Below are positions 1 through 5,046 of a stretch of 5,300 nt of DNA, one piece after another (the stretch's first letter is position 1; each line of letters starts with the position of its first letter). The position numbers were made by a program, and so were the translations under genes. The DNA is from Syntrophomonas sp. UBA4807 (GTDB taxonomy: Bacteria > Bacillota > Syntrophomonadia > Syntrophomonadales > Syntrophomonadaceae). The notes below the pieces were generated by a model. The model was not told the DNA's origin. It saw only the letters and a program-made list of their open reading frames with translations, and searched no databases. The stretch spans positions 1 through 5,300 of the forward strand of contig DHGD01000020.1 in the NCBI GenBank assembly GCA_002402575.1. Direction: 5' to 3'.

Positions 1-470
1 TCTAATACCATCAGGGCTCTGCCTCCGTTGGTGGCGTCATTGGGTATGCCTACTTTGGCTCCGTCGGGAAGCTCTGCCAGGGTCTTAATCTTTTTGGAGT
101 ATATACCCATGGGTTCATTATGTACTTTTACCGTCCAGACCAAATCAGAATTATTCTTGGCGTTGTAGTCGTCTAAATAGGGGATGTGCTGAAAGAAGTT
201 GGCATCTATCTGCCCGTCTTTTAAGGCCGGGTTAAGCTGTACATAATCGGTAAAAACCTTTATCTCCAGGTTGACATTATCTTTGGCCAGCAGGGGTTTG
301 ACCACTTCAAGAATCTCCGCATGGGGTTTAGCAGTTGCGCCTACCACCAGCTTTGTTGCTGCCGGAGCGGCAGCGTTTTGGTTGCCATCGGCTGACGGTT
401 TGCTGGCGCAACCAACCACTGTGGTGAGAAGCAGTATAAGGCATGCTGCCAGCATCAAAATCCGTTTCAT
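1..470 (-). CDS. metQ: Methionine ABC transporter substrate-binding lipoprotein MetQ (NlpA family), 5' part only
   Basis: This is the lipoprotein that captures methionine outside the membrane and delivers it to the MetNI transporter. The window holds the first 156 codons; the left edge cuts off the C-terminal part. Residues 1-20 form a lipoprotein signal peptide (MKRI, then a hydrophobic stretch) ending in the lipobox VVGC, so Cys21 is the predicted lipidated residue. A low-complexity Ala/Asn linker follows (about 28-39). NlpA-family motifs follow in order: GATAKPHAEIL (44-54), FTDYVQLNPAL (73-83), GQIDANFFQHIPYLDDYN (86-103), EPMGIYSKK (119-127) and IPNDATNGGRAL (142-153). The ATG is supported by AGGAGG at 480-485 with a 9-nt spacer; that site overlaps the end of metI, which lies 6 nt upstream. 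MetQ-type identity follows from the motifs, gene order and the SAM riboswitch. Specificity for L-methionine, D-methionine or its sulfoxide cannot be read here. Confidence 0.95.
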   Translation of the reverse strand, partial: MKRILMLAACLILLLTTVVGCASKPSADGNQNAAAPAATKLVVGATAKPHAEILEVVKPLLAKDNVNLEIKVFTDYVQLNPALKDGQIDANFFQHIPYLDDYNAKNNSDLVWTVKVHNEPMGIYSKKIKTLAELPDGAKVGIPNDATNGGRALMVL

Positions 471-476
471 TTTTTC

Positions 477-1193
477 TTACCTCCTCTTGTTAATTGCCCG
501 GGCTGCCATTTTATCACCCAAAACCTGAACACACTGCACAAATATAATAAGTACGATGACGGTAGCCCACATTATTAAATCTTCATAGCGCTGGTAACCA
601 TAGTAATAGGCCAGAGTCCCCAGTCCACCTCCTCCCACAATACCGGCCATGGCCGAATAACTGACCAGATTGATAGTGGTGATAGCGACGCCCAAAATAA
701 TTGAGGGCATGGCCTCAGGAATCAATACCTTGGCGATAACCTGCCAGGCGTTGGCCCCCATAGATACCGCCGCCTCAATTAATCCCCATTGTATCTCCTT
801 GAAAGAAGTCTCAACCATACGGGCCACAAAAGGTATGGCTGCCAGGGTCAGGGGCACCATTGACGCCGTTGTGCCTATAGAAGTCCCAACTACCAGGCGG
901 GTGAAAGGAATTACCAGGATGAGAAAGATAATAAAGGGAATGGAACGGGTGGCATTGACGATCACGCCCAGGCTGCGGTTGACCCAACGGTTTTCGAGAA
1001 CATGACCGGCTTCGGTAGTAACCAGTATCACACCCAGAGGAAGCCCGAAAAGATAGCTCAATGCGGTGCAAATTATTACCATATAGAAGGTTTCCCAGGT
1101 GGCTGTGGCCAGTTTTTCCCCGATCCATGAGTTCTGCGCCCAAAAAGCGTTTAAATCGATGTTGGCGAAGACAGCATGTGCAGATAAGATCAT
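477..1193 (-). CDS. metI: Methionine ABC transporter permease MetI
   Basis: This is the inner-membrane permease (238 aa) that forms the translocation channel of the MetNIQ importer. Hydrophobic segments lie at about 32-60, 75-100, 106-125, 164-188 and 205-226, in keeping with the five-helix MetI fold. The cytoplasmic coupling loop has the EAA motif: E140-A-A, G146, then LIP at 157-159, the site that docks on MetN. Family stretches NATRSIPFIIFLI (80-92) and SAMAGIVGGGGLGTLAYYYGYQRY (180-203) are typical. The ATG directly follows the metN TAG stop without any gap, suggesting translational coupling. A GAGGT about 8 nt upstream, inside the end of metN, serves as ribosome binding site. The TAA stop is 6 nt before metQ. 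Family identity is certain; the substrate is inferred from the operon and its S-box leader. Confidence 0.97.
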   Translation of the reverse strand: MILSAHAVFANIDLNAFWAQNSWIGEKLATATWETFYMVIICTALSYLFGLPLGVILVTTEAGHVLENRWVNRSLGVIVNATRSIPFIIFLILVIPFTRLVVGTSIGTTASMVPLTLAAIPFVARMVETSFKEIQWGLIEAAVSMGANAWQVIAKVLIPEAMPSIILGVAITTINLVSYSAMAGIVGGGGLGTLAYYYGYQRYEDLIMWATVIVLIIFVQCVQVLGDKMAARAINKRR

Positions 1194-2216
1194 CTATAAT
1201 ACCTCTATATCCAGGCCGTTATCTTGGAGAAAACTCATGGAACGTTCAACTCCTGACCGGGAGCCTATCAACTCCAGGGTCAGATGGCCGAAGGGCACAT
1301 CCTTGACCCTGTCGATATTGCCGTGCAGTATATTGGCGTCAACGTCGAATCGTTTGATCATGGCTGATATGACCGGATCACCTGCCGAGGCTCCGATAAA
1401 AGAAACCCTGATCAAGCGCGAATACTTGTCACCGTGCTGTTTGATAAGATCCTTTCGGTATTCCTGGGGATCGTCTTTGTTGATAATGGCCTTGATAAAA
1501 CTCTGCGCGGTGGGGGTCTGTGGGTTGGAAAAAATGGATAACACATCGCCAACTTCCTCGATGCGGGAATTGTTTATTACCGCTACCCGGTCGCAGATTT
1601 GTTTGATCACATTCATATCGTGAGTGATCAAGAGGATGGTCAGATTTAGCTGCCGATTAATGTCTTTCAAGAGCTTCAAAATGGAACGCGTGGTCTGTGG
1701 GTCCAAAGCTGAGGTGGCTTCGTCGGACAGCAATATTTTGGGGTCATTGGCTAAAGCCCGGGCTATGCCCACCCGCTGCTTCTGCCCCCCGCTGAGCTGT
1801 TCGGGATAAACCCTGGCCTTGTCGCTCAGACCTACCATATCGAGCAGCTGCTCCACTCTCTGCCGGGCTGCCTGGGCAGGAATCCCAGTGATCTCCAGCG
1901 GGAATTTGACATTATCAAAAACCGTGCGGGAAGACAGCAGGTTGAACTGTTGAAAGATGATGCCGATTTTTTGTCGGGCGGTGCGCAGTTGTTGCTGCTT
2001 TAAAAGGGTGATATCCTGGCCGTCCACCATAATTGAACCACGGGTGGGTTTTTCCAGCATATTGATGCATCTGATCAATGTGCTTTTGCCTGCGCCGGAA
2101 AGGCCGATAATGCCGAAAATCTCCCCCCGTTTGACCGACAGGCTGACATCATCCAGGGCGAGTATATCCTGATGGGCAGTATGATATATCTTGGTTAAGT
2201 TCTTGATTTCGATCAA
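1194..2216 (-). CDS. metN: Methionine ABC transporter ATP-binding protein MetN (TTG start)
   Basis: This is the ATPase that powers methionine import, 340 aa from the chosen TTG start (MIEIKNLTKIY), a usual MetN length. Visible motifs are Walker A GLSGAGKST (38-46), Q-loop FQQF (88-91), signature LSGGQ (141-145), Walker B ILLSDEATSALD (161-172) and the switch His199 in LLITHD. Residues from about 262 to 340 match the C-terminal NIL (ACT-like) domain, which in MetN binds methionine and inhibits transport when the cytoplasmic pool is high. The start is set by a perfect AGGAGG at 2224-2229, 7 nt before the TTG. An in-frame TTG at 2267 would give 17 more residues, but they would be encoded by the terminator hairpin and this ribosome binding site, so it is rejected. 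First gene of metNIQ, controlled by the SAM-I riboswitch upstream. Confidence 0.96.
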   Translation of the reverse strand: MIEIKNLTKIYHTAHQDILALDDVSLSVKRGEIFGIIGLSGAGKSTLIRCINMLEKPTRGSIMVDGQDITLLKQQQLRTARQKIGIIFQQFNLLSSRTVFDNVKFPLEITGIPAQAARQRVEQLLDMVGLSDKARVYPEQLSGGQKQRVGIARALANDPKILLSDEATSALDPQTTRSILKLLKDINRQLNLTILLITHDMNVIKQICDRVAVINNSRIEEVGDVLSIFSNPQTPTAQSFIKAIINKDDPQEYRKDLIKQHGDKYSRLIRVSFIGASAGDPVISAMIKRFDVDANILHGNIDRVKDVPFGHLTLELIGSRSGVERSMSFLQDNGLDIEVL

Positions 2217-2223
2217 GAGGAAA

Positions 2224-2229
2224 CCTCCT
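2224..2229 (-). promoter_or_regulatory. Ribosome binding site of metN
   Basis: On the minus strand this reads AGGAGG, with a 7-nt spacer to a TTG codon at 2214-2216. It decides the metN start in favour of TTG over the more upstream in-frame TTG. It lies only about 11 nt downstream of the leader terminator hairpin, so readthrough is needed for it to be transcribed. Confidence 0.85.
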
Positions 2230-2266
2230 AAAACAGCAATGCCCCTTTGTCCAATGCAAAGAGGCA
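2230..2266 (-). terminator. Intrinsic terminator of the metNIQ S-box leader
   Basis: On the minus strand GCCTCTTTG (2265-2257) pairs with CAAAGGGGC (2249-2241) around a 7-nt loop, nine pairs including one G-U; an A-U pair at 2266/2240 can extend it. It is followed by ATTGCTGTTTT, a rather weak and interrupted U tract. It lies 18 nt after the SAM-I aptamer, the usual position for the off-state terminator of an S-box leader. Confidence 0.85.
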
Positions 2267-2280
2267 AGTTGGCTATTGCT
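2235..2280 (-). promoter_or_regulatory. Antiterminator pairing of the S-box leader
   Basis: On the minus strand AGCAATAGCC (2280-2271), just after the aptamer, can pair with GGCATTGCT (2243-2235) as AGCAAT/ATTGCT plus GCC/GGC with a single bulged A. The second strand overlaps the 3' arm and tail of the terminator, so the two helices are mutually exclusive. Weaker pairing may extend toward the 3' strand of aptamer helix P1, which would link SAM binding to termination. The complementarity is read directly; its role is inferred from the known S-box mechanism. Confidence 0.7.
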
Positions 2281-2283
2281 ACG

Positions 2284-2387
2284 CTTATCTGCCAGACCTA
2301 TGGTCTGCAGGACTTGGCACCAATGCCGCAGGATCTTGGCTGGTTGCCGGGCGTTATAAGGCCTGTCCCTCGGCCGCGCTGGATAAA
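2284..2387 (-). ncRNA. SAM-I riboswitch (S-box) aptamer
   Basis: The minus strand carries conserved S-box blocks in the right order: helix P1 5' strand TTTATC (2387-2382), the GAGGGAC core, CGCCCGGCAACC, GGTGCCAAGTCCTGC, a P4 hairpin CAGACC-ATA-GGTCTG, and the P1 3' strand GATAAG (2289-2284). The aptamer binds S-adenosylmethionine in the nascent RNA. Its position, downstream of a good promoter and upstream of an intrinsic terminator and metN, fits SAM-dependent transcription termination of methionine uptake genes. A T-box was considered, but no GGGTGGNACCGCG-like box is present. The class is recognised from sequence motifs by eye and was not scored with a covariance model. Confidence 0.95.
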
Positions 2388-2410
2388 ATATGCGGTTATT
2401 AACTCAATTA

Positions 2411-2439
2411 ATATTAGCATAGCGCCTTTATGGCGTCAA
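2411..2439 (-). promoter_or_regulatory. Promoter of metNIQ
   Basis: On the minus strand the -35 box TTGACG (2439-2434) and -10 box TAATAT (2416-2411) are separated by exactly 17 bp. Transcription would start near 2404, about 17 nt before the 5' strand of riboswitch helix P1. The spacer holds a small dyad, CGCC-ATAAA-GGCG. This is a vegetative sigma-A type promoter, and its position fits an S-box leader. Confidence 0.85.
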
Positions 2440-2440
2440 T

Positions 2441-2626
2441 GTACTAGGAATACTGTGTACATTGCAGCCTGGAGCCGTAAATGCGCCTTTCCGCCCCTCC
2501 CCATTATGCCTGGCAATCAGCTAAGGCCCCCCTAAGGCTAACTGCTCAATTTGTCTGCCAGTGGTAACCTTCCTCAAACGGCATGAATATTGTGGAAATA
2601 TATGCCGCCATGAACACCATGGATCA
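2441..2626. other. Divergent intergenic region between metNIQ and the protease gene
   Basis: No gene is supported here. It should hold the promoter of the protease gene, but I find no convincing pair of -35 and -10 boxes on the plus strand. Visible oddities are a heptamer CTAAGGC repeated at 2521-2527 and 2532-2538 (11-bp period), a copy of GCGCCTTT at 2483-2490 that recurs inside the metN promoter spacer at 2422-2429, and a segment at 2441-2460 beginning and ending with GTAC next to the metN -35 box. None is a recognised operator. Confidence 0.4.
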
Positions 2627-2632
2627 AGGAGG
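2627..2632 (+). promoter_or_regulatory. Ribosome binding site of the S8 protease gene
   Basis: AGGAGG (within AAGGAGGG) lies 6 nt before the ATG at 2639. This favours that ATG over the in-frame GTG at 2561, which lacks a comparable site and would add 26 residues without family resemblance. Confidence 0.85.
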
Positions 2633-2638
2633 GATATC

Positions 2639-3673
2639 ATGCATTTACGTCAATCATCTGGGTGGGGCCTGCATCCCTTCATTATAAATGAAGCCACACC
2701 TTTGACAAAACTGCCCTGGAACTTGGAATTCGTTTCGGCTCCATCGTTTTGGCCGCACAGTCGTGGCGGAGGTGCGGTAGTGGCTGTGATAGATACCGGG
2801 TTGGACATAGATCATCCTGAATTTAGCGGCCGTATCCTTAATCCGCGTAATTTCAGCACTGTGGGAAATACGGCCGATGTAAGCGATGACAACGGACACG
2901 GTACCCATGTAGCCGGGACTATAGCTGGGGCCAGCTGCGGAGTGGCGCCGGAAGCCAGAATTATGCCGCTTAAGGTATTCGGCGACGCTAAGGTGGACCA
3001 GAATATTGTAGACGCCTTTAACCATATCTATCATTACAATAAGAACTGTGCGGAAAAGGACCGGGTCATAGCGGTGAACTGTTCCTTCGGGGCCGGTTAT
3101 TATGACGCCATCATGGCATGGAGCATCCGCCGCTTGGTGGACAGCGGGGTTGCGGTAGTTGTAGCGGCAGGCAATCAGGGCGACGGCAATCCTGAAACAC
3201 ATGAGGTCTTTTCATTTCCGGCTTATATTTGGGAGGTAATCACCACTGCGGCCGTTGCCCGTGATGGCTCCGTGGCTGGATATTCCAACTCCTTTGACGG
3301 GATTGATCTAGCCGCGCCGGGCAGCGAAATATATTCTGCCTGGCCGGGAGGCGGCTATAAATTATTGTCGGGAACCAGTATGGCCGCTCCACACGTTACT
3401 GCAGCGCTGGCCTTAATATACGATCAATGGCGCCAGCGCGAAGGCTGCTGGCCAACCGAAGCAGAGGCGGCAGCGGTATTGTTAAAACACACCCGTAAGG
3501 TATCGATTGATCCCTTTTTGATAGGCCAGGGCATACTCGAACTCGGTTTTGTTAATACGCGCTGGCCTTTGTACCGGGTACAACTGGGGGCTTATTGGAA
3601 TAAACGCGGGGCGGAAATAAGCAGTGGCCTGCTCCAGGGCGCAGGCTTTAAGACCTATATCACGAGGTATTAG
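2639..3673 (+). CDS. Intracellular subtilisin-like serine protease (ISP type, S8 family) with half-SPOR-like C-terminus
   Basis: A 344-aa peptidase S8 protein. The catalytic triad is Asp52 (VIDTG), His87 (NGHGTHVAG) and Ser247 (SGTSMAAPH); the oxyanion Asn is N179 (AAGNQGDG). There is no signal peptide or long propeptide. The N-terminus LHPF (11-14), followed by NEA, LP and APSFW, parallels the start of Bacillus ISPs, where a LIPY/F motif blocks the active site until it is clipped. Other ISP-like stretches are SFPAYIWEVITTAAV (192-206) and IDLAAPGSEI (222-231). ISPs are cytoplasmic enzymes linked to bulk protein turnover in stationary phase and sporulation. The tail, YRVQLGAYWNKRGAE...LLQGAGFKTYI (312-341), resembles the first repeat of a SPOR domain, which ISPs do not normally have. 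The gene stands alone, divergent from metNIQ, and ends about 80 nt before a terminator. Protease identity is certain; ISP subtype is likely; cellular role is inferred. Confidence 0.93.
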   Translation: MHLRQSSGWGLHPFIINEATPLTKLPWNLEFVSAPSFWPHSRGGGAVVAVIDTGLDIDHPEFSGRILNPRNFSTVGNTADVSDDNGHGTHVAGTIAGASCGVAPEARIMPLKVFGDAKVDQNIVDAFNHIYHYNKNCAEKDRVIAVNCSFGAGYYDAIMAWSIRRLVDSGVAVVVAAGNQGDGNPETHEVFSFPAYIWEVITTAAVARDGSVAGYSNSFDGIDLAAPGSEIYSAWPGGGYKLLSGTSMAAPHVTAALALIYDQWRQREGCWPTEAEAAAVLLKHTRKVSIDPFLIGQGILELGFVNTRWPLYRVQLGAYWNKRGAEISSGLLQGAGFKTYITRY

Positions 3674-3751
3674 AATGACATACTGGGGGCTGTAAAGATG
3701 GCAACGGTTAGCGAACCGCATAAAACGTAAAGCGGACACGGGGCTGTCAGC

Positions 3752-3790
3752 AAGAAATAAAAAAGGAGGCTATCCTCCTTTTTATTTCTT
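3752..3790. terminator. Bidirectional intrinsic terminator between the protease and tRNA-Leu genes
   Basis: A near-perfect inverted repeat: the core GGAGG (3765-3769) pairs with CCTCC (3774-3778) around the loop CTAT. It is flanked by AAAAA/TTTTT and, after one bulged A, by AAGAAAT/ATTTCTT. Both strands read as a G+C stem followed by a U-rich run, so it can end the plus-strand protease transcript and the minus-strand tRNA-Leu transcript, whose encoded CCA ends 2 nt away. Confidence 0.9.
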
Positions 3791-3791
3791 A

Positions 3792-3876
3792 TGGTGCGGA
3801 TGAAGGGACTCGAACCCCCACGGTGTTAGCCGCCAGATCCTAAGTCTGGTGCGTCTGCCAATTCCGCCACATCCGC
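3792..3876 (-). tRNA. tRNA-Leu (anticodon UAG), CCA encoded
   Basis: An 85-nt class II tRNA. The acceptor stem pairs GCGGATG (3876-3870) with CATCCGC (3802-3796); the discriminator base is A and CCA is encoded at 3794-3792. The anticodon stem CCAGA/TCTGG encloses the loop CTTAGGA, giving anticodon TAG, which reads CUA and probably other CUN leucine codons. The long variable arm (CGG...CCG), D-arm segment GCGGAATTGGCAGACGC and T-loop GGTTCGAGTCC fit tRNA-Leu. It has its own promoter upstream and the bidirectional terminator directly downstream. Confidence 0.97.
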
Positions 3877-3895
3877 AGATTATTTGTACTTGAGT

Positions 3896-3924
3896 ATTAT
3901 ACCGTGATTAGGCGTTTATTTCAA
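3896..3924 (-). promoter_or_regulatory. Promoter of tRNA-Leu
   Basis: On the minus strand TTGAAA (3924-3919) and a perfect TATAAT (3901-3896) are separated by 17 bp. Transcription would start near 3889, about 13 nt before the mature tRNA 5' end. A second, weaker pair lies farther upstream: TTGACA (3969-3964) with TAGGAT (3945-3940), spacer 18 bp, so the tRNA could have tandem promoters. Confidence 0.8.
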
Positions 3925-3989
3925 CCGAACTAATTCCACATCCTAAATAACCGAATCGGACTTTGTCAAGATATTTATCGGCGGTACAT

Positions 3990-4018
3990 TTGCCATAATG
4001 CCAGGATATGTCTATAAT
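3990..4018 (+). promoter_or_regulatory. Promoter of the NERD-domain gene
   Basis: TTGCCA (3990-3995) and a perfect TATAAT (4013-4018) are separated by 17 bp. The start would be near 4025, giving a short leader of about 40 nt to the GTG start at 4065. It is arranged back to back with the tRNA-Leu promoter. Confidence 0.8.
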
Positions 4019-4064
4019 TAAAAGTGATATAGTTTCCAGGAATAATTAAGGAAAGGAGAGAGAA

Positions 4065-4733
4065 GTGAATATTTTAATAATTTTGTCTCCCATTGTGGTG
4101 GTTCTGCTTGCTGCCATCTACTTCTTTTATGCGGTTCGCTACCGTGACAAGAAGAATCAGATAAAGAAGCAAATCATGGCCAGCGGAGACAGAGGCGAAC
4201 ACAAAGTTCGCGCAGTTTTGGGCAGCCTGGAAAGCCCAAAATCGAGATATCAGGTTTATCATAACATCAGACTGGGTCCTGATCCGGAACATACCAATGA
4301 ATATGACACTGTAGTTGTCGGCCCCAATGGCATATTTCACATTGAGACCAAGAATTATGGCGGTGAACGGGGCGGAATCATCGATATTGACAGCAAAGAC
4401 AACTGGATTCTTCACAAGAAGAGTGGCTATTCAAAAATGATTACTAATCCGATAGGCCAGGTTGATTCGCATGAATACCGACTGCGTGGATTTCTCATGA
4501 AGGTAGTAGGAGTTAAGAATCTACCCACCCAGGGTGTCATCGTTCTATCGTGCGACCATATTACTTTGCGGCAGAATCAGAAGAAGAAATTAGAAGTTCC
4601 GATTCTAGGCCGCCATCAACTGGTAGACTATATCAAACATTACAAACAGGGGAATTTGGTAATATATCCCCGCACTATTAAGAAGATTTGTCGCAAGATA
4701 GAGAGCATGAACCAGATGGCAAAAGCCAATTAA
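4065..4733 (+). CDS. Membrane-anchored NERD-domain protein (nuclease-related)
   Basis: A 222-aa protein from a GTG start, with AGGAG at 4054-4058 and a 6-nt spacer. Residues 3-22 form one strongly hydrophobic N-terminal helix followed by basic residues (RYRDKKNQIKK), so the rest is predicted to lie in the cytoplasm. The NERD signature follows: GDRGE (41-45), YDTVVVGPNGIFHIETKNYGG (80-100) and NPIGQ (128-132). Asp81, Glu94 and Lys96 fit the D...ExK pattern of the PD-(D/E)XK nuclease-like fold, so the core residues of a possible DNA-cleaving site are present. NERD proteins were named for nuclease-related features and occur alone or fused to kinase or helicase domains; here no partner domain is seen. 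The C-terminal 45 residues are basic and unassigned. It has its own promoter and no clear operon partner. Domain call strong; activity and biological role unknown. Confidence 0.88.
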   Translation: MNILIILSPIVVVLLAAIYFFYAVRYRDKKNQIKKQIMASGDRGEHKVRAVLGSLESPKSRYQVYHNIRLGPDPEHTNEYDTVVVGPNGIFHIETKNYGGERGGIIDIDSKDNWILHKKSGYSKMITNPIGQVDSHEYRLRGFLMKVVGVKNLPTQGVIVLSCDHITLRQNQKKKLEVPILGRHQLVDYIKHYKQGNLVIYPRTIKKICRKIESMNQMAKAN

Positions 4734-4766
4734 ATTGCAGTTGCTTGCATAAGCCTGCATACCGGG

Positions 4767-4881
4767 CCGCCTTTAGGCGGTAGTCTAGTAAATAAGCTTG
4801 GTCCATCAATTCAGGTTCCTTAACCTGGGTTTTAAGTATTGATGGATTGACGAAAGGATATGGATTAACCCCAGTTAGTCC
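4767..4881 (+). ncRNA. Candidate structured RNA of unknown class upstream of a terminator
   Basis: Several helices can be read by eye: a hairpin CCGCC-TTTA-GGCGG (4767-4780); a stem CCATCAAT (4803-4810) with ATTGATGG (4838-4845) enclosing CAGGTT-CCTT-AACCTG (4812-4827); and GGATTGAC (4844-4851) with GTTAGTCC (4874-4881), eight pairs with two G-U. In addition GGGTT (4827-4831) can pair with AACCC (4867-4871), in the loop of the last stem, as a possible pseudoknot. A strong terminator follows 3 nt later. The layout fits a riboswitch-like leader for the downstream lipoprotein gene, a small RNA, or a structured 3' UTR of the NERD gene. I tested SAM, T-box, c-di-GMP-I, TPP, THF, fluoride and purine consensus blocks from memory and none fits. 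No clear promoter of its own is visible. Confidence 0.5.
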
Positions 4882-4884
4882 GCG

Positions 4885-4914
4885 GAGGAGAGGAAACTCT
4901 CCTCTTTTTCTTTT
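4885..4914 (+). terminator. Strong intrinsic terminator
   Basis: GAGGAGAG (4885-4892), a GAAA tetraloop and CTCTCCTC (4897-4904) form an 8-bp perfect stem, followed directly by TTTTTCTTTT (4905-4914). The U tract is only on the plus strand, so it works in that direction. It ends the NERD transcript, or attenuates transcription toward the lipoprotein gene at 5047 if the preceding structured segment is a regulatory leader. Confidence 0.9.
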
Positions 4915-5035
4915 ATGAAGGCCTGATCTTTGCAGCTGCCACATTCACCATTCGGCAAGGAATGATAGTAAGCCGTTCTGGATAATCTAAATCTATATCC
5001 ACACAGTTTTGTCCTAATATTATACCTTTATGATC
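4915..5035. other. Spacer between the terminator and the lipoprotein gene
   Basis: No gene or clear RNA is seen. The lipoprotein gene's own promoter, if any, should lie here. The best -10 candidates are the overlapping TAATAT (5015-5020) and TATTAT (5018-5023), but no acceptable -35 box lies 16-18 bp upstream, so the promoter is left uncalled. Confidence 0.35.
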
Positions 5036-5046
5036 GAGGTGAACCG

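Noticed and set aside
1099..1623. Long plus-strand open frame opposite metN and metI
   Set aside because: It is antisense to two well-identified genes; its translation shows no family features.
2217..2267. N-terminal extension of metN by 17 residues from an upstream TTG
   Set aside because: The stretch contains half of the leader terminator and the AGGAGG site; MetN proteins begin at the MIEIKNLTK-like position.
2561..2638. N-terminal extension of the protease from GTG at 2561
   Set aside because: No good ribosome binding site, no family resemblance, and a strong AGGAGG precedes the ATG at 2639.
2654..3202. Minus-strand open frame of 182 codons opposite the protease
   Set aside because: Shadow of the protease reading frame, which carries all S8 catalytic motifs.
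3674..3730. Continuation of the protease past its TAG stop to complete a SPOR domain
   Set aside because: The 18 in-frame codons after the stop do not resemble a second SPOR repeat, and the other frames close quickly.
3792..3876. tRNA-Leu as an integration site for a mobile element
   Set aside because: No duplicated tRNA 3' end, integrase or other mobile-element gene is present in the window.
4734..4914. Known riboswitch class (T-box, SAM, c-di-GMP-I, TPP, THF, fluoride, purine) in the region after the NERD gene
   Set aside because: None of the conserved sequence blocks of these classes could be found, so the element was left unassigned.
4678..4944. Minus-strand open frame of 88 codons
   Set aside because: It runs through the terminator hairpin and the end of the NERD gene, and its product has no protein-like features or plausible ribosome binding site.
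4994..5003. DnaA-box-like TATCCACA near the lipoprotein gene
   Set aside because: A single imperfect copy with no cluster or replication gene nearby; expected by chance.
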